24,348 bases of DNA from a virus: positions 1 through 24,348 of IMG/VR virus record IMGVR_UViG_3300007512_000194. One strand, given 5' to 3'. Below are positions 16,647 to 23,274 of this stretch, piece after piece. Below the pieces are notes generated by a model. It searched no databases and had not been told where the DNA came from. It worked only from the letters and a program-made list of their open reading frames with translations. The position numbers and the translations under genes are program-made. Within the stretch, counting starts at the first letter, position 1; each line of letters starts with the position of its first letter.

Positions 16647-16654
16647 TAAATAGT
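16647..16654 (-). promoter_or_regulatory. ACTATTTA intergenic motif, candidate late promoter of sheath gene
   Basis: Minus-strand ACTATTTA lies in the 114-base gap between the gp15-like and sheath genes, 55 bases before the sheath start. Its upstream flank (AAAT) is identical to that of the copy before the scaffold gene, giving a shared 12-mer AAATACTATTTA. The rest of the gap is AT-rich and holds no clear terminator hairpin. Confidence 0.55.
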
Positions 16655-16705
16655 ATTTGGGATCTCAAAAAGCTCCTGAACTGCAAAGAAAAATGGGGGT
16701 TTACT

Positions 16706-17596
16706 TCAGGAAGTCTTACCAAAGATATTAAGATTGCCGGTTGGGACCGGTCCTTCGCTAGGAAATGTAACTTCTACAATGTTTTCTTCCATCGTCACAA
16801 TGGGGCGATCATCGCTTTCGCCTTCCCCAATGAGATACCCTAAGACTTTAATAGTGATTTCGGTTTCAAAGAGGCGAGCATCTTCAGCTAAATCAGCTAC
16901 TGTGTTATTGTGAGTAAAGTTTTGGTCTATAAAGCCTTCGTAAAGATGTCCATTACGCCTCATGACAAAAACATTGGTTTGACCTGTTCGCCCAATGAAG
17001 GGGGATACCAATTGGTTCATCTGTTGCTGATATTCTGTTTTAATTATAATCTTATATTCCAGATCCACATATACCGGGATAGGCACTGATAAAAACTGTA
17101 CTACTACTTGCTTATTAATGCGGGGATAATTACGCTGGAGGGTGCCGCCGGCATTGGTTCGTGTGCCGACCGCGGTGGCATAATTACGGGTCTTGTCTTC
17201 AACAATGCGCTTTGCAATAACAAATCGGCCGGAGCGCTGGTTGTGCTTATTAGAATACAAATGAGCTTGAAACGATCCCCGATTTTGAGGGTTTTTCACA
17301 ATCCCTGTTCTTTCTACGCTAATAAGAGGTAATTTCAGCGCATCGTTGTCATCGCGCAAGGATTTTTCATTTTTAACCTGATACGCCCTTTCAGGAACTT
17401 GCCACAATACAGGGACTTCTTTAAAGCCTTCATTGGTAACAGTGCTGAGTTTCAAGTCTTCTTTTACCCACGATACCAGAGAATAATCTATATTCTCAAT
17501 AGTGGAGGCCAGCATCCCTATCTCTTCTAAGGTAAAGGTGGTATTGCCCACGCTTCCTGTAGGCAGCATTGCAAAATCAAAATTATCAGGTAGCAT
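16706..17596 (-). CDS. gp15: Tail completion / sheath terminator protein (gp15 type)
   Basis: A 296-residue protein. VPVLWQVPERAYQVKNEKSL followed by LPLISVERTGI corresponds to the T4 gp15 pattern VPI.YA....F.....K...LP.I.....  PVYVDLEYKIIIKTEYQQQM followed by LVSPFIGRTGQTNVFVM matches the gp15 stretch P....YEL.I.TRY...M.Q...QI.P.F. FETEITIKVLGYLIGEG matches the gp15 W.LTF.V.GW.YP end. gp15 caps the finished sheath and tube and joins the tail to the neck. Its length is close to T4 gp15 (272). The start overlaps the end of the gp14-like gene by 11 bases, indicating translational coupling, with AAGGGA as ribosome binding site. Confidence 0.75.
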   Translation of the reverse strand: MLPDNFDFAMLPTGSVGNTTFTLEEIGMLASTIENIDYSLVSWVKEDLKLSTVTNEGFKEVPVLWQVPERAYQVKNEKSLRDDNDALKLPLISVERTGIVKNPQNRGSFQAHLYSNKHNQRSGRFVIAKRIVEDKTRNYATAVGTRTNAGGTLQRNYPRINKQVVVQFLSVPIPVYVDLEYKIIIKTEYQQQMNQLVSPFIGRTGQTNVFVMRRNGHLYEGFIDQNFTHNNTVADLAEDARLFETEITIKVLGYLIGEGESDDRPIVTMEENIVEVTFPSEGPVPTGNLNIFGKTS

Positions 17597-18077
17597 CGAA
17601 TAGTCCCTTGCGCGCGCGCTTACACGTTGCTTTTATCTGGAAGGTGTGATCAACCTGTCCAAAGAGTTTCCGCTCCTCTTCAATTTTTAAAATTTCATAA
17701 TAATTGGAGCCATATAGAACAAAATCGCCTTCCCGCACATATAAGTCTTGATCTTCGGTCAAGCGGCGTCTATGGAAATATACTGCAATTTCCCAAGTCT
17801 TGTCTACTCCGAAATTCTTCATATATTCAGTAGCTTCGGTGGAGAATTCTACCAATGCATAAACTCGGAGGGGAGGTAAGTAAGTCTTTTTGATAGCCTC
17901 GCCGTAAAGCTCGTGAAAGTTGGTAGTCTCTAAATCGATAGGATAATATAAGATCTGTTGGCCAATGACTTTTTCAATTAATTCGTCATTAACTTGTTTG
18001 ACTAAATTGCGCTCTTTCTTCCCCAAGAAAAGAGGAGGAGGAGGATTTTTAGGTCTTTCCCATTCATTATCTGCCAT
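17586..18077 (-). CDS. gp14: Neck / head-completion protein (gp14 type, short)
   Basis: A 163-residue protein. After a Pro-rich start (RPKNPPPPLFLGKKE) it reads NLVKQVNDELIEKVIGQQIL, then YYPIDLETTNFHELYGEA and PPLRVYALVEF. 'N.LV.....E.I...G....Y.P....  ....GE........ .....EF' is the pattern of neck proteins of the gp14 family. It ends with a small barrel-like part (REGDFVLYGSNYYEILKIEE; FQIKATCKRA). T4 gp14 is about 256 residues, so this is a compact version. Neck proteins close the filled head and provide the tail docking site. Position between gp13-like and gp15-like genes (T4 order 13-14-15) is strong support. The start is seven bases after the gp13-like stop. Confidence 0.6.
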   Translation of the reverse strand: MADNEWERPKNPPPPLFLGKKERNLVKQVNDELIEKVIGQQILYYPIDLETTNFHELYGEAIKKTYLPPLRVYALVEFSTEATEYMKNFGVDKTWEIAVYFHRRRLTEDQDLYVREGDFVLYGSNYYEILKIEEERKLFGQVDHTFQIKATCKRARKGLFDAT

Positions 18078-18084
18078 TATTTAA

Positions 18085-19356
18085 TTATCCTACAAAAATT
18101 GGAAGAGGTGTGATCTTTAATACCTCAGTTGCGGCGTCAGTCAGTTCTTGATCCGACTTAGCCAGTGCGGGATACTCCATCTCCTTCAACATCTCCATAA
18201 GTTTATCCTTAAGTGCTGTTTGTTCTTCTTTGGCCTGCGACAACAAATCCGCAAAGTTTAATGTCACGCTTTCTCCCGGAATGGGCACAGTGGTAAATTT
18301 TCCACGAATTTGCCCCAACATCTCTTTAGAGAGGGCTAATGCATATTTTCTAATCCATTGTTTTCCAATAGCATTAATATTGGCATAGGGAATATTGTCA
18401 AAAGGAACCGTATTCATATTATTAATGCCTTCAATCCCCGTTTTAGTATCTCCATCCTCCTGCCATGGCACAATATCAACATAGAACCTTACCCAAATAC
18501 GATCTAGCTGGGAATCGCTCCACGTAGTGGGCTCTGGGTAAATTCGTAAGCGATCATTAATAATTTCGTATGAATAATGCGAAGTTCTAGTGTAGATCGA
18601 ATCTTCATACATAATGGCTTGCATTTTGTTCTGCCATGTGGGAATAATTTCAAAAGTGGAATCATCGGCAAACTGACCATAAGTTGACATGTTGCCAACA
18701 ACGCCAAACCCACCGTAGTAGCCATAAAAACGCCACATTGCGCGGGGAGACTTATAAAACACCTTTGTGATGATTACACGTTTATTATCAACTTTATTTT
18801 GGAAATCAATCCCAGTGCCGGCATCATCCACTCCTGATACGGAAGCACTCTGGATGATTGATTGAAGGTCATAGTCCTGCACTTTGGTTTGAGGTTGGAA
18901 GGAGGCCGAATATTCGGGCACAGTGCCCCCAAATCCGCCTGCTGCTGCCGCCCCGTCACCTACGCGACGAGAATATCCAGTTGTAAATCTTGGATATCTT
19001 AAATTGATATTAGAGGGACCACTTTTCCGATCTCCCTTGTGATCGAAGGTGCCTGTTGCATTTCCTAGGAAGGTGGATAGAGCATTTTTAGATTGGTGAA
19101 GGTTAATAATATACGAATATTCTAAGACCGCTTCTTCATACGCCGCATAGACGTTTGAAGGCGTCAGTTCGATGTCTATTACATCTCCGCCGAGCTTCTT
19201 ATAGGTATAAGCTACCTGAAGGGCTGCACCACTTAAGAAATCGGCAGAACCTGTGTAGATTCCAAAGGGTAAAGAACCAGATACTAGGTCTACACTTCCT
19301 GTAGACGTCAAAACTATAGCACTTGTTTCAGATCGTGGTTGTAGGTTGGTTGGCAT
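18085..19356 (-). CDS. gp13: Neck protein (gp13 type)
   Basis: A 423-residue protein that begins the neck gene series. Near the C-terminus it has IGKQWIRKYALALSKEMLGQ followed by IRGKF, VPIPGESVTLNFADLLSQA and a Glu/Lys-rich helix. 'W...Y.LAL.KE.LG.IRGKF...P.PG..V.LN...LL' is a recurrent signature of gp13-type head-tail connector proteins in T4-like phages. The middle carries aromatic-rich strands (AMWRFYGYYGGFG). It is longer than T4 gp13 (about 309); the extra length lies in the Ser/Gly-rich first 200 residues. Neck proteins seal the portal after packaging. The ribosome binding site is GGGAG, and the gene follows a terminator by about 115 bases, so it needs a promoter in that gap. Confidence 0.6.
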   Translation of the reverse strand: MPTNLQPRSETSAIVLTSTGSVDLVSGSLPFGIYTGSADFLSGAALQVAYTYKKLGGDVIDIELTPSNVYAAYEEAVLEYSYIINLHQSKNALSTFLGNATGTFDHKGDRKSGPSNINLRYPRFTTGYSRRVGDGAAAAGGFGGTVPEYSASFQPQTKVQDYDLQSIIQSASVSGVDDAGTGIDFQNKVDNKRVIITKVFYKSPRAMWRFYGYYGGFGVVGNMSTYGQFADDSTFEIIPTWQNKMQAIMYEDSIYTRTSHYSYEIINDRLRIYPEPTTWSDSQLDRIWVRFYVDIVPWQEDGDTKTGIEGINNMNTVPFDNIPYANINAIGKQWIRKYALALSKEMLGQIRGKFTTVPIPGESVTLNFADLLSQAKEEQTALKDKLMEMLKEMEYPALAKSDQELTDAATEVLKITPLPIFVG

Positions 19357-19376
19357 ATATTAAACTCCCGCTGTTC

Positions 19377-19384
19377 TAATTAGT
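19377..19384 (-). promoter_or_regulatory. Degenerate copy of the intergenic motif (ACTAATTA) before the neck genes
   Basis: Minus-strand ACTAATTA differs by one base from the ACTATTTA motif and lies 20 bases before the gp13-like start, in the 181-base gap after a terminator. The gap (19357-19537) is otherwise AT-rich, with T runs, and shows no gene. This could be a weaker sixth promoter or chance. Confidence 0.25.
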
Positions 19385-19471
19385 TTTTTAAAACATAAAA
19401 ACGAAAATCTCAAAAATTTACCGGGGAAAAAATTTGGGAAATCGACATTTTTGATTATTGGTCTCGATAGA

Positions 19472-19501
19472 AAAGCCCCCCAACCGAAATTGAGGGGCTT
19501 T
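19472..19501 (-). terminator. Rho-independent terminator after the 148-residue virion-like gene
   Basis: AAAGCCCC (19472-19479) pairs with GGGGCTTT (19494-19501), extended by CAA/TTG across one mismatch, with a six-base loop. On the minus strand it is followed by TTTTC. The A/T-rich outer pairs on both sides could let it work in both directions. It starts 36 bases after the stop of the 148-residue gene. Confidence 0.85.
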
Positions 19502-19537
19502 AATAAAGACACAGATAGTTTCTTATAAAAGTTTAAA

Positions 19538-19984
19538 CTAAACTCCGCCGGCTCCGCCCTGGATTCCACTACCGCTTGTCGCAGTGTGCAAAATTTGCCA
19601 GTTCTGCCCATCATAAATTAAACCAAGCGCTTGTCGAGCCTGATTTATCGACGCAGTCAATGCCGTACCTCCAACACCTGCCGAACAGCTAAGGGTGAGA
19701 CTCTTGGAACCTCCAACCTCTTTTAATACCACATACTTAACTTGTCCAGTAGTGTTGCCAGCCGCAAGCGAAACGCTTCCGGAGCCTGCTGCCGTAGTGA
19801 CAAGAGAAAGTAAAGTAGTCAAAGAAAGAGCCTGTGGTGAGGTATTAGCCCCATCGTCGAGTCCTCCATCCACCGATTCTTTGGATTCGAGTTGCATTAA
19901 TTGAAAACCCATGCTTTTAACATTGGTCACCGCAAGTCCCTGCATGAGGGCACGCAATCTTGCAATATTTTGTGAAACAGCCAT
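19538..19984 (-). CDS. Small virion-like protein of 148 residues (possible capsid decoration or fibre-associated protein)
   Basis: I do not recognise a named family. An N-terminal helix (NIARLRALMQGLAVTN) is followed by Ser/Thr/Gly-rich strands, with VSLAAGNTTGQVKYVVLKEV and then QALGLIYDGQNWQILHTATS near the end. The 'LIYDG.NW.I' ending is common in small trimeric beta-structured domains of phage fibres and surface proteins. The gene is a transcription unit of its own: a candidate promoter and a perfect AAGGAGG ribosome binding site upstream, terminators on both sides. It sits directly downstream of the major capsid gene. Strong isolated expression next to capsid genes fits a high-copy decoration protein, but a head-neck fibre is equally possible. 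Confidence 0.75.
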   Translation of the reverse strand: MAVSQNIARLRALMQGLAVTNVKSMGFQLMQLESKESVDGGLDDGANTSPQALSLTTLLSLVTTAAGSGSVSLAAGNTTGQVKYVVLKEVGGSKSLTLSCSAGVGGTALTASINQARQALGLIYDGQNWQILHTATSGSGIQGGAGGV

Positions 19985-20095
19985 TTCAAAATTCCTCCTT
20001 ATATATTGAATTATGTAGTGCTGCGCAAGTTATAAACCTGCTAGCTAATAGCTGCGCTGTGCACAGACTATAGACGCCTCCTACAACGCCTACAC

Positions 20096-20103
20096 TAAAT
20101 AGT
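20096..20103 (-). promoter_or_regulatory. ACTATTTA intergenic motif, candidate late promoter of the 148-residue gene
   Basis: Minus-strand ACTATTTA lies eight bases beyond the T-rich tract of the capsid terminator and 111 bases before the next start codon, giving a long leader. The 182-base gap (19985-20166) otherwise holds the terminator and a leader with several short inverted repeats (for example around GTGCAC), but no gene. Confidence 0.5.
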
Positions 20104-20110
20104 CTAGGCA

Positions 20111-20142
20111 AAACAAAACCCCCCGGTCTTTCGACCAAGGGG
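20111..20142 (-). terminator. Strong Rho-independent terminator after the major capsid gene
   Basis: On the minus strand CCCCTTGGTC pairs with GACCGGGGGG (ten pairs, two of them G-T) around a GAAA tetraloop (20119-20142), followed by TTTTGTTT (20111-20118). It lies 24 bases after the capsid stop codon. The GNRA tetraloop adds stability. Confidence 0.9.
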
Positions 20143-20166
20143 CTAAGTTTTATTTATCCGCTAATT

Positions 20167-21957
20167 TTAGGTAGCAGATCCGGACTCACCTAAGAGACCG
20201 CGCACGATAACAAGACCGTACATATCGGGACGCACCATCTTCTTGGCGTACCGAGTCATCACGCCCTTGCGGGGCACGAAGTCTTCAGGGCCAAAGATAG
20301 TGGGTGTGGTCTGTAACGGCACATAAGGTGCGTATACATATCCGCTTTCAAGGAAAGAGGAACCACGACGTCCGACCAGAACCACGTTCCGCAGGAAGTA
20401 TGGGTCAACAATGACGTCAAACTTCTTGGAAAGAGATCCAGTCTTGACAGCACCCACGGTACCGGTTTCATCATCTGCCGTAACAGAGGCACGGAAACCA
20501 GCCGTGAATTCGAGAATGTTGGCAACTTCAGGTCCGCAGACGATGAAGTTAGCACCACCACGCAATGTCTTGCGATGGATCTGTGCGGAGACATCATTGA
20601 TAGTTTCAATGAGGGTCTCATACCACTCACTCACAGTACCGGTGAAGTCGGGAGCCTTAGTAGCTGCTCCAATTTCCACGCCACTCGTCTTATCGACAAA
20701 CAAACCGGGTGAACGTGACCAGTAATAAGTACCGGCAGTTGCACCACCAACGAGGTCACCAAGGATCTCGCGGTCAATCTCAAGAGCAACTTGCTCAGAG
20801 AGAATGCTGGTCAACTCAACCTCAGCATCAAGGTTGTGGTAGGCGTTAAGATCTTGTCCTAACTCCGGGGTCCACTTGGCCTTGAGCTTCTTGGTCATCG
20901 CGGTAACAGCCGTACTGTCCACCTTGATGTCGATCTCGGGGATCTCAGGGTTACCTTCGAGTCCCCAAACCGCAGCACCAACGACAGCACCCATAGCGGT
21001 TGCAGCATTGAAGTTGTCACGGATCGGAACCTGGGTTACCCAGTTGCCGGACTCGGCAATGTGTCCAACCGAGGCAGAGAGAGAAACGACAGTAAAGCGT
21101 ACACTCTCCACAGATTGAGCGGAATCAGCAGCCGTGACAACGCGTGTCAATCGACGTACCAGCGCGTAGCTGTCACCAACAACACCCGAAAGTGCAGTGT
21201 TCAATGCAGTGCTTGTTACCTCGAAAGCTGCGACGTTGTCGAAATCAGCGTCTTGGTTGATAAACAGCTGCTTTGTAAGGTCCCAAACACTAACCTTGTA
21301 GCCACTTCCAGACAACGCAAGAAGATCGGGATCATACTCGATATACTTCTTGTTTGCGTCCGTTTCACTACCATTAAGGTTGAACTGAGCGCGTACTGCG
21401 TACTGAGCCGTGGTGTTGGTTACGGAGCCACTCGGGGATGCATATGCATAACCGCGCGCGGCAGAGGTCCGAGGACCACCGAAGCCACTACCATCAGTGC
21501 TGACCAAGTCGACACCGCCAGTGATTTGTGAACCAACCTGATTCGTACCATAAATGGACTTGTCAGCAAGGTTACCAAACCGGTCGGTTTGTGGACCCGT
21601 ACTGTCTCCCAAATTGGGCGAGAACACGAAGTCCAGGAAGAAGATGAGACCCGAGGGTAAGCTCATCGGCTGAACACTAACAAGATCGTTAGCAATCAGT
21701 CCTGCAAAAACACGACGGACGATGGGGAACGCGACGGCTGCAAAGCCTTCAACATCACCACCAGACATCGTAGAGTTTTCACGAAGAAGCTCTTTAGCTT
21801 GGTTCTCAAGTAACCTAGCCATAGACTGCTTCTTACGGTCATTATCAAGACCCTCTAAAAGTCCTGTGCGCTCCCACTTTGATAACAAAGCGTGACCTTC
21901 TGCGCGCATATCACGGTTGACAACACCTTCGGTCAACCTATCAATAATACCAGCCAT
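20167..21957 (-). CDS. gp23: Major capsid protein (gp23 type)
   Basis: A 596-residue precursor (T4 gp23 is 521). FPIVRRVFAGLIANDLVSVQ followed by PMSLPSGLIF (77-106) is the gp23 pattern R......I..D...VQPM..P.G..F. YHNLDAEVELTSILSEQVAL followed by EIDREIL matches H..DA..EL..IL......EI.RE. FIVCGPEVANIL and, near the end, GYVYAPYVPLQ and FVPRKGVMTRYAKKM match the C-terminal pattern. gp23 forms the hexamers of the HK97-fold shell and is cleaved by the prohead protease. LLRE at 57-60 is a plausible cleavage site of the (I/L)xE type, close to the T4 position (65). The ribosome binding site is AAGGAG. The gene is 38 bases after the scaffold gene, in the T4 order 22 then 23. Confidence 0.93.
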   Translation of the reverse strand: MAGIIDRLTEGVVNRDMRAEGHALLSKWERTGLLEGLDNDRKKQSMARLLENQAKELLRENSTMSGGDVEGFAAVAFPIVRRVFAGLIANDLVSVQPMSLPSGLIFFLDFVFSPNLGDSTGPQTDRFGNLADKSIYGTNQVGSQITGGVDLVSTDGSGFGGPRTSAARGYAYASPSGSVTNTTAQYAVRAQFNLNGSETDANKKYIEYDPDLLALSGSGYKVSVWDLTKQLFINQDADFDNVAAFEVTSTALNTALSGVVGDSYALVRRLTRVVTAADSAQSVESVRFTVVSLSASVGHIAESGNWVTQVPIRDNFNAATAMGAVVGAAVWGLEGNPEIPEIDIKVDSTAVTAMTKKLKAKWTPELGQDLNAYHNLDAEVELTSILSEQVALEIDREILGDLVGGATAGTYYWSRSPGLFVDKTSGVEIGAATKAPDFTGTVSEWYETLIETINDVSAQIHRKTLRGGANFIVCGPEVANILEFTAGFRASVTADDETGTVGAVKTGSLSKKFDVIVDPYFLRNVVLVGRRGSSFLESGYVYAPYVPLQTTPTIFGPEDFVPRKGVMTRYAKKMVRPDMYGLVIVRGLLGESGSAT

Positions 21958-21995
21958 TTTTAAAATATCTCCTTATATAATTGTATTTTGGCATC

Positions 21996-23174
21996 TCATT
22001 TGATGCCTGCTAGTCTTTTCATCCTTTCCGCAATGGGATCGGATGGAGTGCTCTCTTGACGAGAAGCACGAATAACAGAAGTGCTGCGGCGAGTAATGGC
22101 TTCACTCAACGATTGTGGGCCGCGCTGTGGTGCGGCCGGCGTTGCGTTTTCAAGCGTATGATATATCGTCTTGGCTTCTGTTACTGAACCAGCTTTCGAA
22201 ATAGCGTCGGCAATCTTTGTTTTTTGCCGCTCATTTAAGGAGGTATTTCTGAGCACACGGTTCGTGTAAAGCAAGCGAGCATTAGAAAGGTTGACATCAT
22301 TCAATCCTTGTCGTAATTCTCCAGTTACTTGCTTATATTGTTCAAGGGACTCGTTAAGTTGTTTATTTTCGAAAACTAACTCTTCTTGAGCCTTCTTTAA
22401 AGTATCTAATTCATCTTGGAAATCAGTGCTGCGACGATGTGCTAGCGCTCTCTCCAATTCATATTTCATATCTTCTGAGGAGCGGCCGGCCCAACCTTTT
22501 AAGGTGGCGCCCATGTCTACCGTCAATCTTTCGACGATATCCTCAATTAATTCATCAGTGATTTCTAAGCCTTCGGCTGACATCTCTGCGGCATCGACGT
22601 TTTCATCATCTTCTTTCTTCGAGCCGGGGTTCAGGAGACTATTCATTTGATCATCGTCTGCTTCGGCTTCGGCTGCTGCCGAGACACCGGGTGATTGCAC
22701 TTCCTCAAGATCCTCTTCGTCTTCTGACAGGAGTTCTACCAGTGTTTGTTCATTGAGGTTGATCTCTTGTTCATCGTGGAGAGTTCGAACTGCTTCTTGC
22801 AGAGCATCAAGGTTAATCTCTATCTCGACGTCTTCTCCACTACGCGGAAGACGTTCTAAATTTTCGCCTTCGTTCTCTGAAAGGTTGTCCGTCGCGGCAA
22901 GGGGAATATTTGCGGCTACTTGTTCTCCAGTGCCCGCGTCAGTTTCGGCGCCCATCGGATCCATACCACCTTCGGGGGCCCCTAGGTCCATTGCGGGGGG
23001 CGCTTCTAATTCTGCGCCTAGTGGATCTTCCATCTCATCCTGTTCTAATAACTTAGTCAGGGTTTCGCGAACTTCTGTTGCGTATTTGTCAATCACGGTA
23101 GTTTCCGCGCTTTTTAAAGCTGCTTCACGCAAGCTTTGAGCGTCGACGATGGCGTCTTTCAAAAGAGTGGACAT
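21996..23174 (-). CDS. gp22: Prohead core scaffolding protein (gp22 type, enlarged)
   Basis: A 392-residue, very acidic protein. Residues 40-200 are rich in Glu, Asp, Ala, Gly and Pro and probably disordered. Residues 205-245 form helices, and 250-300 a coiled coil (LDTLKKAQEELVFENKQLNE). The stretch LYTNRVLRNTSLNERQKTKI (302-321), then ADAISKAGSVTEAKTIYHTL and the basic end RMKRLAGIK, is characteristic of gp22-type scaffolds in T4-like phages. The scaffold forms the inner core on which gp23 assembles and is then degraded by the prohead protease. T4 gp22 has 269 residues, so the acidic half is expanded. The ribosome binding site is AGGAG, and a candidate late promoter lies 32 bases upstream. 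It is probably co-transcribed with the capsid gene. Confidence 0.85.
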   Translation of the reverse strand: MSTLLKDAIVDAQSLREAALKSAETTVIDKYATEVRETLTKLLEQDEMEDPLGAELEAPPAMDLGAPEGGMDPMGAETDAGTGEQVAANIPLAATDNLSENEGENLERLPRSGEDVEIEINLDALQEAVRTLHDEQEINLNEQTLVELLSEDEEDLEEVQSPGVSAAAEAEADDDQMNSLLNPGSKKEDDENVDAAEMSAEGLEITDELIEDIVERLTVDMGATLKGWAGRSSEDMKYELERALAHRRSTDFQDELDTLKKAQEELVFENKQLNESLEQYKQVTGELRQGLNDVNLSNARLLYTNRVLRNTSLNERQKTKIADAISKAGSVTEAKTIYHTLENATPAAPQRGPQSLSEAITRRSTSVIRASRQESTPSDPIAERMKRLAGIK

Positions 23175-23206
23175 TAATATACTCCTAAAATGATACTAAT
23201 TCAAAA

Positions 23207-23214
23207 TAAATAGT
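23207..23214 (-). promoter_or_regulatory. ACTATTTA intergenic motif, candidate late promoter of scaffold-capsid operon
   Basis: Minus-strand ACTATTTA lies 32 bases before the scaffold start in a 100-base AT-rich gap. It shares the 12-mer AAATACTATTTA with the copy before the sheath gene. Confidence 0.55.
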
Positions 23215-23232
23215 ATTTTATATCGTAAAACA

Positions 23233-23253
23233 CCTCTTTTTATATAGGAGAGG
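23233..23253 (-). terminator. Weak hairpin after the fibre-like gene, possible terminator
   Basis: On the minus strand CCTCT (23249-23253) pairs with AGAGG (23233-23237) across an AT-rich loop of 11 bases, followed by TGTTTTA. The stem is short and the T tract imperfect, so termination would be partial at best. It lies in the position where the two stronger terminators are found relative to the ACTATTTA motif. Confidence 0.3.
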
Positions 23254-23274
23254 CACTGTTAACACTTAGATATA

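Noticed and set aside
21061-21531. Plus-strand frame of 156 codons opposite the major capsid gene
   Set aside because: It is a shadow of a strongly coded capsid gene; the composition is Arg/Thr/Cys-rich and there is no start context.
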